Of a DNA stretch of 64,000 nucleotides, positions 42,117 to 51,604 are shown one piece after another. A program made the position numbers and the translations under genes. The stretch comes from Chryseobacterium sp. OSA05B (GTDB lineage Bacteria > Bacteroidota > Bacteroidia > Flavobacteriales > Weeksellaceae), in the NCBI RefSeq assembly GCF_019970065.1, contig NZ_JAHXYH010000001.1:1116001-1180000 (forward strand), read 5' to 3'. A model generated the notes under the pieces. The model had not been told where the DNA came from and did no database searches. It saw nothing but the letters and a program-made list of their open reading frames with translations. The number at the start of each line of letters is the position of its first letter. Within the stretch, counting starts at the first letter, position 1.

Positions 42117-43187
42117 ATGTTCAACACATTAGGTAATCTTCTCAGTCTTACAACATTTGGAGAAAGTCACGGCGTGGCTTACGGCGGTATCATCAATAAT
42201 TTTCCGGCAGGATTAACGGTAGATTTCGATAAAATTCAATATGAATTGGATCGTAGAAAACCGGGCCAGTCTGCGATAGTCACTCAAAGGAAAGAAAGCG
42301 ACACAGTAAAGTTCCTTTCCGGAATCTTTGACGGAAAAACTACGGGTACCCCAATCGGTTTTATTATAGAAAATGAAAATCAGAAGTCTAAGGACTACGA
42401 TCATATAGCAGATTCGTATCGTCCGAGCCATGCAGATTTCACGTATGACCAGAAATTTGGGATAAGAGATTATCGCGGAGGCGGAAAATCTTCAGCAAGG
42501 GAAACCATCAACTGGGTCGTTGCCGGAGCTCTGGCCAAACAGCTTTTATCAGGTATTGAGATCAATGCCTATGTTTCTTCCGTAGGCGATATTTTCTGTG
42601 AAAAACCATACCAGGCACTCGACTTTTCCAAAACGGAAAGCAATGACGTACGTTGTCCTGATGCTGAAACGGCAGAAAGAATGATCGAAAGGATCAAGGA
42701 AATTAAAAAGGAAGGTAACACCATTGGCGGGACGGTTACCTGCGTGATCAAAAACGTTCCTGTAGGTATTGGAGAGCCTATTTTCTCTAAACTTCAGGCA
42801 GAATTAGGCAAAGCAATGCTGAATATCAATGCCTGCAAAGGATTTGAATACGGAAGTGGATTCTGCGGGGCAAAAATGACAGGAAAGGAGCATAACGATG
42901 CTTTCAATACAGATTTTACGACGAAATCTAATCTTTCAGGAGGAATCCAGGGAGGAATTTCCAACGGAATGGATATTTATTTCCGTGCGGCATTCAAACC
43001 TGTGGCTACTATTTTAAGACCTCAGGACAGTGTAGACAGATATGGAAATCCAGTGATCGTAGAAGGAAAAGGACGTCATGATCCGTGTGTAGTGCCAAGA
43101 GCGGTTCCTGTAGTGGAAAGCTTAGCTGCATTTGTGCTGGCTGACCTGTTTTTGATTAACAAGACAAGAAACATTAATAATTTTTAA
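42117..43187 (+). CDS. aroC: chorismate synthase
   Basis: This 356-residue enzyme makes chorismate from EPSP, the last shikimate step, with reduced FMN. The three family signatures are [18 protein letters not shown] near the N-terminus, the [13 protein letters not shown] central motif, and the C-terminal [15 protein letters not shown] (about residues 320-334). Length is normal. The thioredoxin-like gene follows by 15 bp. Confidence 0.96.
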   Translation: MFNTLGNLLSLTTFGESHGVAYGGIINNFPAGLTVDFDKIQYELDRRKPGQSAIVTQRKESDTVKFLSGIFDGKTTGTPIGFIIENENQKSKDYDHIADSYRPSHADFTYDQKFGIRDYRGGGKSSARETINWVVAGALAKQLLSGIEINAYVSSVGDIFCEKPYQALDFSKTESNDVRCPDAETAERMIERIKEIKKEGNTIGGTVTCVIKNVPVGIGEPIFSKLQAELGKAMLNINACKGFEYGSGFCGAKMTGKEHNDAFNTDFTTKSNLSGGIQGGISNGMDIYFRAAFKPVATILRPQDSVDRYGNPVIVEGKGRHDPCVVPRAVPVVESLAAFVLADLFLINKTRNINNF

Positions 43188-43202
43188 TAAAATACTTTAG
43201 TA

Positions 43203-43766
43203 ATGAAAAATTACTGGGATCAGGGTATTTCTTTTGAAGAATATATCCGTATCGGAAGAGAAAGACTGGAAAATCCTTCCAGCCAACAGGAAACCGAATA
43301 CAAACAATATTACGAACTGGGACTTCAGAGAATGGACCGAACCCTTAAAAAGTATGTTCCAGATGAAGAACAGTTAAAGGAATTGGCCGCTAAAAATTTT
43401 GACGGAAAAATTCTCATCATTTCAGAAGCGTGGTGCGGCGATGCCAGTGCTACCGTTCCCGCTCTTGTAACCTTTTTTGAGGGACACAATGATGTCAAAA
43501 TTTTCCTGAGAGACAGTGACAAAAGTCTGATCGGTCAGTTTATGACCAACGGAACTGAATCTATCCCAAAAGTGATCATTCTGGACAAAGATTTTAATGT
43601 GAAAAATTCATGGGGACCCCGTCCAAAATACGGATACGAACTTTTAATGAAGCACAAGGCCGATCCTGAAGCTTATCCGAAAGATAATTTTTACAACGAT
43701 CTTCAATTGTATTATGCCAAAAACAGAGGTAAGGATGCAGTTCAGGAGATTTTAGAATTATTATAA
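43203..43766 (+). CDS. thioredoxin-family protein with single catalytic cysteine
   Basis: This 187-residue protein has a thioredoxin-like core: KILIISEAWCGDASATVPAL is the active-site strand and helix, with Trp-Cys-Gly-Asp in place of WCxxC, so only one cysteine remains. The cis-proline motif is ESIPKVIILD. The family is widespread in Flavobacteria and annotated only as thioredoxin-like; a classical disulfide reductase role is unlikely with one cysteine. It lies 15 bp after aroC and 48 bp before the TlpA-like gene. Confidence 0.8.
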   Translation: MKNYWDQGISFEEYIRIGRERLENPSSQQETEYKQYYELGLQRMDRTLKKYVPDEEQLKELAAKNFDGKILIISEAWCGDASATVPALVTFFEGHNDVKIFLRDSDKSLIGQFMTNGTESIPKVIILDKDFNVKNSWGPRPKYGYELLMKHKADPEAYPKDNFYNDLQLYYAKNRGKDAVQEILELL

Positions 43767-43814
43767 TGACAGACTGAATTCCATACGGCTTAAAATAACA
43801 GTAAAGATCAACGC

Positions 43815-44354
43815 ATGAAAAAGAATATCATTTATATTGTCCTTATCATCATTATTGGTGTGGTCGCTTTTGTACCGGGATTGAAAGAATACCTCAGAGA
43901 CCAGTTTTTTCCAATCGCTACGATTGAAAATGCCGTACATGTAAGTGAAGAGGATTATGATATTGAGCTGAAAGGAATCAATGTGCCAAGTACGAATCTT
44001 AAGACTTTTAAGAACAAACCTGTTTTCCTTAATTTCTGGGGAACCTGGTGTCCGCCGTGCAGAAAAGAATGGCCTACCATTCAGAAATTATATGATTCAA
44101 GAAAAGGAAATGTAGATTTTGTCCTTATTGCGATGAATGACAAGGAAGAGGCAGTAGTCAAGTTTTTAAAGGAAAATAATTATAACGTCCCTGTGTATAT
44201 TGCCCAAAGCCCAATTTCAGAAAAAATACTTCCGAAAGTATTTCCTACCACATTTCTTATCGATCAGCATGGAAGAATCATCATTAAGGAGGATGCCTAC
44301 AGAGATTGGAACACAGAGACTGTGCATCAGTTCATTGATAATATCATCAAGTAA
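43815..44354 (+). CDS. TlpA-like thiol-disulfide oxidoreductase, membrane anchored
   Basis: This 179-residue protein has an N-terminal membrane segment (IIYIVLIIIIGVVAFVPG, residues 5-22) and a periplasmic thioredoxin domain with NFWGTWCPPCRKEWPTI (active site CPPC) and the cis-proline VFPTTFLID. It probably reduces or exchanges disulfides in the periplasm. It is in line with aroC and the single-cysteine thioredoxin-like gene. Confidence 0.9.
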   Translation: MKKNIIYIVLIIIIGVVAFVPGLKEYLRDQFFPIATIENAVHVSEEDYDIELKGINVPSTNLKTFKNKPVFLNFWGTWCPPCRKEWPTIQKLYDSRKGNVDFVLIAMNDKEEAVVKFLKENNYNVPVYIAQSPISEKILPKVFPTTFLIDQHGRIIIKEDAYRDWNTETVHQFIDNIIK

Positions 44355-44438
44355 TTTATTTAACTAAATTTTATAGTTTATTGGTATAAAATTTGCGAAA
44401 TTTACTGTGTTGAAAAATTTATTAAAACTAAACACAAA

Positions 44439-44780
44439 ATGAAATATTCAAAATTGAATCTTGCAAAAGAGGCCATCAGCCATAAAGGTTTCGTAAAAAA
44501 AATCCCTGACATCTTCAGAATGGTAAAACTATGGAGAAAAGGAGAATATCCGATGAGATCCATTGATATCATCCTTCCGCTTCTGGGACTTTTATATGTG
44601 ATCTCCCCTATAGACCTTCTTCCTGAATTCGCGGTCCCTGTATTGGGTGTCATGGATGACTTAGCTGTATTATCGCTTACGATTCCGAAGCTGATCAAAG
44701 AAGTGGATAAATTCTTACTGTGGGAAGCTGAACAGAGGCTGAACGGAACAAAAGTTATCGACGCAGAAATTGTAAAATAA
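44439..44780 (+). CDS. YkvA/DUF1232 family membrane protein
   Basis: This 113-residue protein carries the DUF1232 signature: LLGLLYVISPIDLLPEFAVP, followed by VLGVMDDLAVLSL. The aspartate in SPIDLLP and the following hydrophobic helix are conserved in the family. Its role is not established; some members associate with the membrane. A terminator at 44802-44833 follows. Confidence 0.85.
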   Translation: MKYSKLNLAKEAISHKGFVKKIPDIFRMVKLWRKGEYPMRSIDIILPLLGLLYVISPIDLLPEFAVPVLGVMDDLAVLSLTIPKLIKEVDKFLLWEAEQRLNGTKVIDAEIVK

Positions 44781-44801
44781 TAATTTACAGAAATATTCTT
44801 C

Positions 44802-44833
44802 AACCATCCTGACACATTTCGGGATGGTTTTTT
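44802..44833 (+). terminator. terminator of the YkvA gene
   Basis: AACCATCC and GGGATGGTT pair with one extra base, followed by a T-run. Confidence 0.8.
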
Positions 44834-44877
44834 ATTGACAAATGACGGATAAATTTTTAAGCCTTATTTCAAATCAT

Positions 44878-44885
44878 TAAATTTG
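44878..44885 (+). promoter_or_regulatory. -7 box of the UMP synthase gene
   Basis: TAAATTTG, exact TAnnTTTG, 19 bp before the ATG at 44905. Confidence 0.65.
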
Positions 44886-44904
44886 CAGTATCTAATAAAA
44901 AATA

Positions 44905-46284
44905 ATGGAAAGTAAAAAAGAATTTTTCTTAGAGTGCTACAAGCTGGGCATCATCAAATTCGGAAGGTTTACCTTGAAAAGCGGCATCGAAAGTCCGTTC
45001 TATGTAGACCTGAGACCTTTGGCTTCAGACCCGAAAATCTTAAAAAATCTGGCTAATTATCTGTTGGAAATGCTTCCATTGGATAATTTTGATTTAATCT
45101 GCGGGGTGCCTTATGCAGCGCTTCCGATGGCTACTGCTATGTCTTTGGAAAGTTATATTCCATTAATTATTAAAAGAAAGGAAGCCAAAAACTACGGAAC
45201 GAAAAAGCTGATCGAAGGAATTTATCAGAAAGGACAGAACTGTCTTTTAGTAGAAGACGTGATCACTTCCGGAAAATCTCTTGTGGAAACCATCGCAGAG
45301 GTAGAACAGGAAGATCTGAAAGTAGCTGATATCGTTGTGGTTTTGGACAGAGAACAGGGCGGAAAACAATTGCTGGAAAGCAAAGGATACAGAGTTCATA
45401 CCCTTTTCAATATTTCGGAAGTTTGTACGATTCTACAGGAAACCGGAGAACTGTCTGATGAAGAAGTAAAAAGAATTCAGGATTTTCTTCAGGGAAATCA
45501 TATTCAGTTTGAAGAAAAAACAAGAAGTTCTTACGAGCAGAAACTTGCACACGCACAACATTCTGTTTCCAAAAAATTACTTGAAACGGCTTTAGCTAAA
45601 CAATCAAACCTGATTGCATCAGCAGATGTTACCACGACACAGGAATTACTTGCGCTTGCTGAAAAAGTAGGCCCTCACGTGATTGCTTTGAAAACGCATA
45701 TTGATATCATTTCAGATTTTGACTACGAAAAAACCATTCTTCCGTTAAAAGCATTGGCTGAAAAACACCAGTTCTTACTGATGGAAGACAGAAAGTTTGC
45801 AGATATCGGGAACACGCAGGAGCTTCAGTTTACCAGCGGTGTATTTAAAATTACAGACTGGGCAGATTTCGTGACCTCACAGGTGATCGGAGGATTTGAA
45901 TCTTTAGACTGCTTTAAAAATGTAGGAGTTGTGGCCATCGTAGGAATGTCTTCCAAAGGAGCACTCACTACAGCAAGTTACCGTGAAGAGGCTCTTAAGG
46001 TAGCTTTATCACATCCAAACGTAATTGGTGGAGTATCCCAGAATCAGATTCCTGAAGAGCTTTTACTTTTCACTCCGGGTGTTAATCTTGCAGATTCAGG
46101 GGACGGAAAAGGGCAGCAGTACAATACGCCTGAACATGTCTTCAAAATGCTTCACTCTGATTTCATCATTGTTGGAAGAGGAATTTATAAATCTGATGAT
46201 CCTGAAACTGCTGCTATTATGTATAAAAACGAGGGCTGGAACGCATATGTTAATTCTTTGCAAAAAAATACCATCCAGGGCTAA
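44905..46284 (+). CDS. pyrF: bifunctional UMP synthase (orotate phosphoribosyltransferase - OMP decarboxylase)
   Basis: This 459-residue fusion has an orotate phosphoribosyltransferase first (residues 1-205; PRPP motif LLVEDVITSGKSLVET near 115-130, GIESPFYVDLR opening) and an OMP decarboxylase second (about 215-455) with the catalytic stretch LMEDRKFADIGNT (293-305; Asp295, Lys297, Asp300) and the IVGRGIY phosphate-binding motif. It makes UMP from orotate in one polypeptide, in the order seen in animal UMP synthases. The decarboxylase motif is of the EDRKFADIGNT kind typical of eukaryotic enzymes. Confidence 0.93.
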   Translation: MESKKEFFLECYKLGIIKFGRFTLKSGIESPFYVDLRPLASDPKILKNLANYLLEMLPLDNFDLICGVPYAALPMATAMSLESYIPLIIKRKEAKNYGTKKLIEGIYQKGQNCLLVEDVITSGKSLVETIAEVEQEDLKVADIVVVLDREQGGKQLLESKGYRVHTLFNISEVCTILQETGELSDEEVKRIQDFLQGNHIQFEEKTRSSYEQKLAHAQHSVSKKLLETALAKQSNLIASADVTTTQELLALAEKVGPHVIALKTHIDIISDFDYEKTILPLKALAEKHQFLLMEDRKFADIGNTQELQFTSGVFKITDWADFVTSQVIGGFESLDCFKNVGVVAIVGMSSKGALTTASYREEALKVALSHPNVIGGVSQNQIPEELLLFTPGVNLADSGDGKGQQYNTPEHVFKMLHSDFIIVGRGIYKSDDPETAAIMYKNEGWNAYVNSLQKNTIQG

Positions 46285-46338
46285 AACGCTGTTGAATATA
46301 TTCAAAATAAGTTTATATTTGGGCTTTATCACAGGATA

Positions 46339-49161
46339 TTGAAAAAGATCACCACATGCCTTGTTTTGTTTTGGGGAATTGTACAGGTTTCTGGGCAAAA
46401 AGACAGCATATACATTGAAGCGAAATTATCTGCCGACAGAAAAACGCTGGAGGTCAGTCAGGAAATTGTTTATTACAATCATTCAGACAAAGACCTGCAT
46501 TCGGTGAAACTCCTCAATTGGGTTTCTGCATATAACAAAAAAGGAACCTCCCTGGTTTATAGAAAACTGGAAGACCGCAGCAGTGACCTTCATTTTGCAA
46601 AACCTGAGCAGCTTGGTAAGCTTCTGGATTTAGATATTAAAAATTCAGCACAGCAGCCGGTTCCGGTGAACTCCAAAACGGATGAAAATCTTTTTCTTCC
46701 TCTGACAGAGGCCTTAAAGCCTGGCGAAAGCATTACATTACAGCTTCATTACAGCATGTCCCTTCCTGACAAGAAATTTACAGGCTACGGTACATCTGAT
46801 AAAATGACAGCATTAAAATATTTCTTTATTGTTCCGGATCATTTTGATCCGGACAATATTTCCAAAAGAAATTATCATGATATTGAAGAGTCCGTAAGTT
46901 TCAACACTTTCTGGACCGTTAATTTTGATCTTCCTCCCAACAGTTTTATTGAAGGTAATCTCCCGCAGGTTCAGATGAATTCATTCAAGGGGTATCTTGA
47001 CTCCGACCCTGAATTTGTGATTGCACAAAACGGACTTCCTTCCATAAAAGTTAGTGTGGATGGATCAGAGACCGAAATCAAGTTCGGATATACTCTGAAA
47101 CCGGAAGAAAAGCAGAATCTTGAGTTTTACCTTCCTTTACATTTAAAATTTATTAAAGAGAAGATCGGTTTCCTTCCGACCAATCTTTTTATCTCGGATA
47201 AATTCAGGTCGTCACAGGATTTCTTCGGGAATAATGATATTGCTTTCTGGAAATTCAGATTTCAGCTGTTTACGGATGCTGAAAAAACGGATCTCGATTA
47301 TTTCGGAATCATTACCAAAAAGATCCTTGACGAAAGTATCATTGCGGATAAGCAGGAACATCACTGGTTTAAAAACGGTTTAAAATCATATCTGGAAATC
47401 CAGTACCTTCAAAAGTTTTACAAAGACACCAAATTATTGGGTAATCTTCCGGAAACAAAAATTTTCGGGGTAAAACCTCTGAAATTATTCCATGCCTCCC
47501 AGGTAAAATTGATCGACCGTTACGGATTATCGTATCAATACATCATGTCCCAGAACCTGGATCAGAAGATCAGTGAAAAGTTTACGGTTTTGAGCAACTT
47601 TAATGATATGGCAGTCAGCAGTTTTGAAACGGGAAGTCTTTTCAATTATACGGCAGAAAAAATGGGTTACGATCATTTCAACAGTATTTTGAAAGATTAT
47701 ATCGCTAAAAATACGGACAGAAAAATCAATCCTGAAGAATTCCTGAAGGATTTAGCTGAGAAAGACAAAACATCGGCTTATCTCTCGGATTTTTTAAAAC
47801 AAAAGAACAGGGTTAACTTCAGACTAAAAAATGTCCGAAAAGAAGATGATTCTCTCCACATTAAAATCGCAAAAAATACAGATTCTCCGATTCCTGTAAA
47901 ACTGGAAACCCAGACCAGTGAAGGTGAGAAAAAATCTTACTGGATAGAAACAGAGCAAAATGACGGGATTACGAATTTCGCTCTTCCTGCTTCTGAAGAT
48001 ATCCACAAAGTAACGCTTAACAGTGGTTATATTTTCCCTGAATCAAAATACAGAGACAACTTCTTGTATGCAAAAGGTCTGTTTTCGAATGCAAAAAAAA
48101 TAAAATTCAAACTGATTAAGGATATTCCCAATCCTGAATACAACGAAATATACATCAGCCCAAGGGTTCGTTTTAACAATACGTACGATAAATTCCTTTT
48201 GGGAGTGAATTTAAAAAACCAGTCGTTCTTCGATCAGAAGTTCCTCTATTCATTTACTCCTACCTACAGTACCGGAACCGGAAAACTGACAGGATCAGGA
48301 GCTGTCTCCTACTCTTTTCTTCCTGCTGAAAGCATTTTCAGAAGTATTACTTTTGGAGTGTCGGGATCTTATTTCCACTATGATTACGGATTGGCTTACA
48401 GAAAAGGTTCCATATTTTCCAATTTCAGCTTTAGGAAAAATCCACGAAGTACGGTGAGCAGAAGCATTGGCTTTTCCTACAATTATCTGGAAAGAGATCT
48501 AAGTCCAAAAATGGTTGCCAATAAAGATTACGGCAAGTACAACCTGTGGACTGCCGGATATGGGTATAGTGACAGCCAGATGATTCATGAAAAAAGCTTA
48601 AGTTTAAGCACTCAGGGGATGGAAGACTTTAATAAGATAACCGCTGAAGGATTTTACAGATGGGAATTTGCTCCTAAACAGAAATTGAGCGTCAGGTTAT
48701 TTGCCGGTTATTTCATCAGGAATGAGACCAGAAATAATATGTTCAACTATGGAATCTCAAGGGTTTCAAACTATTCTTTCTCCTACAATCTTTTGGGCGA
48801 AAGTGCCAACAGTGGTTTGCTTGCTCAGCAGTTTATCCTGGCTGACGGAGGATTTAAATCTTTTCTTCCCGGATCTGTCAATCAATGGATCACTTCTCTG
48901 AATGTAGACTCAAGTGTCTGGAAGATATTTCATGTGTATGCGGATGTTGGAATGTATAAAAACAAAAACCGCCCGACAGAATTCATCTGGGACACCGGCA
49001 TTAAAGTACGCGTGATTCCTGATTTCCTGGAAGTTTATTTCCCGATACAGTCGTCCTTAGGTTTTGAACCTTCTTTTAAAGATTATGCTAAACGAATCAG
49101 ATATACTTTAGTACTTAATCTTGGAGCAGTGATCAATGCTGCAAGAAGAGGTTGGTATTAA
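46339..49161 (+). CDS. M1-peptidase-like (likely inactive) protein with outer-membrane barrel
   Basis: This 940-residue protein starts at TTG 46339 with a signal peptide (MKKITTCLVLFWGIVQVSGQ). Residues 20-470 look like the N-terminal beta-fold and catalytic region of M1 aminopeptidases, but no HExxH is present; where the zinc helix and WLxEG motif are expected it reads EHHWFKNGLKSYLEIQYL (about residues 340-357), with Asn in place of the ligand Glu. The last 320 residues are a series of amphipathic strands ending in aromatic residues (final GWY), like an outer-membrane barrel. It is probably a pseudo-enzyme tethered to a barrel. Function unknown. Confidence 0.7.
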   Translation: MKKITTCLVLFWGIVQVSGQKDSIYIEAKLSADRKTLEVSQEIVYYNHSDKDLHSVKLLNWVSAYNKKGTSLVYRKLEDRSSDLHFAKPEQLGKLLDLDIKNSAQQPVPVNSKTDENLFLPLTEALKPGESITLQLHYSMSLPDKKFTGYGTSDKMTALKYFFIVPDHFDPDNISKRNYHDIEESVSFNTFWTVNFDLPPNSFIEGNLPQVQMNSFKGYLDSDPEFVIAQNGLPSIKVSVDGSETEIKFGYTLKPEEKQNLEFYLPLHLKFIKEKIGFLPTNLFISDKFRSSQDFFGNNDIAFWKFRFQLFTDAEKTDLDYFGIITKKILDESIIADKQEHHWFKNGLKSYLEIQYLQKFYKDTKLLGNLPETKIFGVKPLKLFHASQVKLIDRYGLSYQYIMSQNLDQKISEKFTVLSNFNDMAVSSFETGSLFNYTAEKMGYDHFNSILKDYIAKNTDRKINPEEFLKDLAEKDKTSAYLSDFLKQKNRVNFRLKNVRKEDDSLHIKIAKNTDSPIPVKLETQTSEGEKKSYWIETEQNDGITNFALPASEDIHKVTLNSGYIFPESKYRDNFLYAKGLFSNAKKIKFKLIKDIPNPEYNEIYISPRVRFNNTYDKFLLGVNLKNQSFFDQKFLYSFTPTYSTGTGKLTGSGAVSYSFLPAESIFRSITFGVSGSYFHYDYGLAYRKGSIFSNFSFRKNPRSTVSRSIGFSYNYLERDLSPKMVANKDYGKYNLWTAGYGYSDSQMIHEKSLSLSTQGMEDFNKITAEGFYRWEFAPKQKLSVRLFAGYFIRNETRNNMFNYGISRVSNYSFSYNLLGESANSGLLAQQFILADGGFKSFLPGSVNQWITSLNVDSSVWKIFHVYADVGMYKNKNRPTEFIWDTGIKVRVIPDFLEVYFPIQSSLGFEPSFKDYAKRIRYTLVLNLGAVINAARRGWY

Positions 49162-49560
49162 GGGAACGGAAGAAGGAAGATGGAGGCTGGAAGTTGAGTA
49201 TTCATTTTGATAGTTCCCATGAAATTGGTTTACATAAAAAAGCAACTGTTAGATACAGCTGCTTCTTTTAACATTTTATATTGAAAACTAACTTTTAAAT
49301 GCTTTTCAACAGACTTATTTCATCCGTTCAGATGGAAAGTCATTGACTTTTATTTGTATATGGAATATATCAAAAACAATACCACAAAAATAAGGATTAT
49401 TAAAGGATAGTTTAAAAAAGAAAGATATTGCAATCTACATGAAGCATCGACCGATACATTTCAAATAAAAAATGTATTATAAAGAATAATTCTATAAAAA
49501 AAGCTCGGGCCATTTCTTCGAAATGGCCCGAGCGTATATTCTTTAAAAGAAACTAAAAAA
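49162..49560. other. intergenic stretch with repeat and two terminators
   Basis: Begins with GGAAGAAGGAAGATGGAGG-type repeat sequence (49165-49195), then a bidirectional hairpin AAGCAACTGT/ACAGCTGCTT with one mismatch (49235-49269), an AT-rich middle with no gene, and the strong hairpin at 49494-49533. Confidence 0.6.
49494..49533 (-). terminator. terminator of the lamin-tail protein gene
   Basis: Perfect 14-bp stem GCTCGGGCCATTTC/GAAATGGCCCGAGC with TTC loop, followed on the minus strand by TTTTTTT. Confidence 0.9.
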
Positions 49561-50430
49561 TTAGTCTTTTAAGATCTTCTGAGATACAGGCTCGTTGTTT
49601 ACAGTTCCTGTTATGATATAGTTTCCTTTTGCCAACTCAGAAACGTTTACCGTTCCGTTTTGTTTTACAGAAGCAGACTTTACCACTTGTCCGAACATAT
49701 TGTAAACTTTCACATCTTTCACATCAGCACCGAAAGTGATTTCGTCGCTTTTTACAAAAGTATTTTTTACGAAGTTTCCGGCTTTAGCATTTTTCACGTC
49801 AGAAACAGCTAATGAACCTGAAGTTGTATTTTGTGGAGTTGGAGCTGTCTTGGTAAAATCAGCTACATTATTATTTGTATCAGCACCATTTCTGGTAACA
49901 GAAGTTGTAGCATCCGGAGCTGGAGCAGCAGCTGTTCCTTCAAACATAGTAGCTGTACCATACCCAACAAAATCAACAACATGTGCATTTGTTGGTGCAG
50001 CAACCTGAACAGCACCTGTCGCTAGTGCAATCTTACCACTACCTGCTGCCATGTTGAATCCTCCATTAAATACGTTTCCGTTTGCAAAGCTTGTATTATT
50101 TAAAATCCTAAAGTCTGCAGTTGGAAGAGGTTGTCCCACAGTATTAGCCGTACTTGGAACCATTTCAATCAAATACTTTTGTCCTGGCGCTAAAGTTATT
50201 GCTGCAGGTAAGCTTGCGTATGTATTAAAAGTTCCAGTTGCAGATGCATACTGTAATGTAGCATTTGATAAAGTGGCTGTAGAGCTACCTAAGTTTATAA
50301 GTTCTACATAATCATTAATGTATACAGCAGTACCTCCACCGCCTCCACCATACACCTCATTAATCACAATCTGAGCATTCATAAATGCCGTAGCGGAAAT
50401 TAATCCTAAAACAGTAAAGATTTTTTTCAT
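49561..50430 (-). CDS. secreted lamin-tail-domain protein with T9SS sorting domain
   Basis: This 289-residue protein starts at ATG 50430 (MKKIFTVLGLISATAFMNAQ, signal peptide); a frame reaching 50508 adds residues that spoil the signal and was rejected. The mature N-terminus IVINEVYGGGGGGTAVYIND and YVELINLGSS match a lamin-tail (LTD) domain, common in surface or extracellular nucleases and adhesins. The last 80 or so residues (VKVYNMFGQVVKSASVKQNG ... VSQKILKD) form a type A T9SS sorting domain. Likely exported and surface attached. Confidence 0.85.
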   Translation of the reverse strand: MKKIFTVLGLISATAFMNAQIVINEVYGGGGGGTAVYINDYVELINLGSSTATLSNATLQYASATGTFNTYASLPAAITLAPGQKYLIEMVPSTANTVGQPLPTADFRILNNTSFANGNVFNGGFNMAAGSGKIALATGAVQVAAPTNAHVVDFVGYGTATMFEGTAAAPAPDATTSVTRNGADTNNNVADFTKTAPTPQNTTSGSLAVSDVKNAKAGNFVKNTFVKSDEITFGADVKDVKVYNMFGQVVKSASVKQNGTVNVSELAKGNYIITGTVNNEPVSQKILKD

Positions 50431-50465
50431 TACAAAAAGTTTTAAATTTATGGGATAAAAGTACA

Positions 50466-50495
50466 AAAAAACCGTCATTATATTAAAATGACGGC
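50466..50495 (-). terminator. terminator between the two T9SS cargo genes
   Basis: CCGTCATT/AATGACGG 8-bp stem with minus-strand T6, so the gene at 50519 ends before that at 50430 begins. Confidence 0.8.
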
Positions 50496-50518
50496 ATATA
50501 ATTAACAATTAATTAAAA

Positions 50519-51454
50519 TTATCTTTTAATTATTTTCTCAGAAACCGCTTTACCATTGATATTTCCGGCTACAATATAAATCCCCTTCTGAAGATCTATT
50601 ACGTTTAAAGTTCCGTTTTCATTAACAGACGCAGTTTTAACAAGCTGTCCACTAACATTGAAAATTTTAATGTCTGCTTTTGAACCGAAATGAATTTCTT
50701 GATCAACTGAAGTATTCTTAATGAATGCTTTGTCAGCTATTTTATTATCAATAGTTCCTAGCACAGTTCCCTGTGGAGTAATAGAAAAATCATCAATAGC
50801 AAGACCATCATCTGTTGCTGCAATATTCACATCAACGAATCTGATCCAGAATGTTTGGCCTGCTGCAATATTTAATCCGGAAATTGCTGCACTAAGAGCT
50901 GTTCTGTAGCTGGCATTATTACCATCTCTCAGCCCGGCAGCTCCTGTAACATCAGTAGAATTATAAGTTAAAGCTGATACGGCAGTCCATGTTCCCGTAG
51001 TCAGTGATGTTGCGTTAGTACTGTATTCAAAGGTAATCTGATCATTGGTTCCTCTGCTAGCCTGCCCCATTCTCCATTCTTCTCCGGTATATGCAACGGA
51101 AAGCTGAGTAATCTGGCTTCCTGTATTATTAACAAACTGTGCCCCCCATCTTGATAATAAATTACCACTTGCAATAGATCCTAATGCTCTGTCTGTACTT
51201 CCTGTTGAACCATAACTATACGTATCTCCTGCATTTAAACTGCCAGTATCTGCAGTGTAGGTACCATTAGCATTAGATCCTGATTCAGAAATGCTCCAAC
51301 CGGCAAGCGTACCAGATAATGTAGAAGAACCTGTTCCGGTATTTGCAAGGCCATCAAAATTTTGGGTGTAAGCTGTGTTAAGTGATGCTAAGCTAATTTG
51401 ACCAAATGCGAAACCGGTCAAAGCTAGTAAAGCTAACGAATAAAGTTTTTTCAT
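50519..51454 (-). CDS. secreted protein with T9SS sorting domain
   Basis: This 311-residue protein has a signal peptide (MKKLYSLALLALTGFAFGQ) and opens with TQNFDGLANTGTGSSTLSGT, a beta-sandwich-like start found in many cargo proteins of the type IX system. The middle (QFVNNTGSQITQLSVAYTGE, FWIRFVDVNIAATDDGLAID) fits a lectin- or PKD-like fold. The C-terminus (IKIFNVSGQLVKTASVNENG ... VSEKIIKR) is a type A sorting domain, close to that of the neighbour at 49561. The binding target is unknown. Confidence 0.82.
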   Translation of the reverse strand: MKKLYSLALLALTGFAFGQISLASLNTAYTQNFDGLANTGTGSSTLSGTLAGWSISESGSNANGTYTADTGSLNAGDTYSYGSTGSTDRALGSIASGNLLSRWGAQFVNNTGSQITQLSVAYTGEEWRMGQASRGTNDQITFEYSTNATSLTTGTWTAVSALTYNSTDVTGAAGLRDGNNASYRTALSAAISGLNIAAGQTFWIRFVDVNIAATDDGLAIDDFSITPQGTVLGTIDNKIADKAFIKNTSVDQEIHFGSKADIKIFNVSGQLVKTASVNENGTLNVIDLQKGIYIVAGNINGKAVSEKIIKR

Positions 51455-51604
51455 GATTTAAAATTTTAATAATTAATAATTTCCGAGGCTAAATTACTTG
51501 ATTTTTTTCACTCCATACAATAATTAGGTTAATTTTTTGTTAATAATGCTAAAACCCTAACTATTAACATTTTTTAGTTATTTTTACGAATTATTTTAAA
51601 CGGC

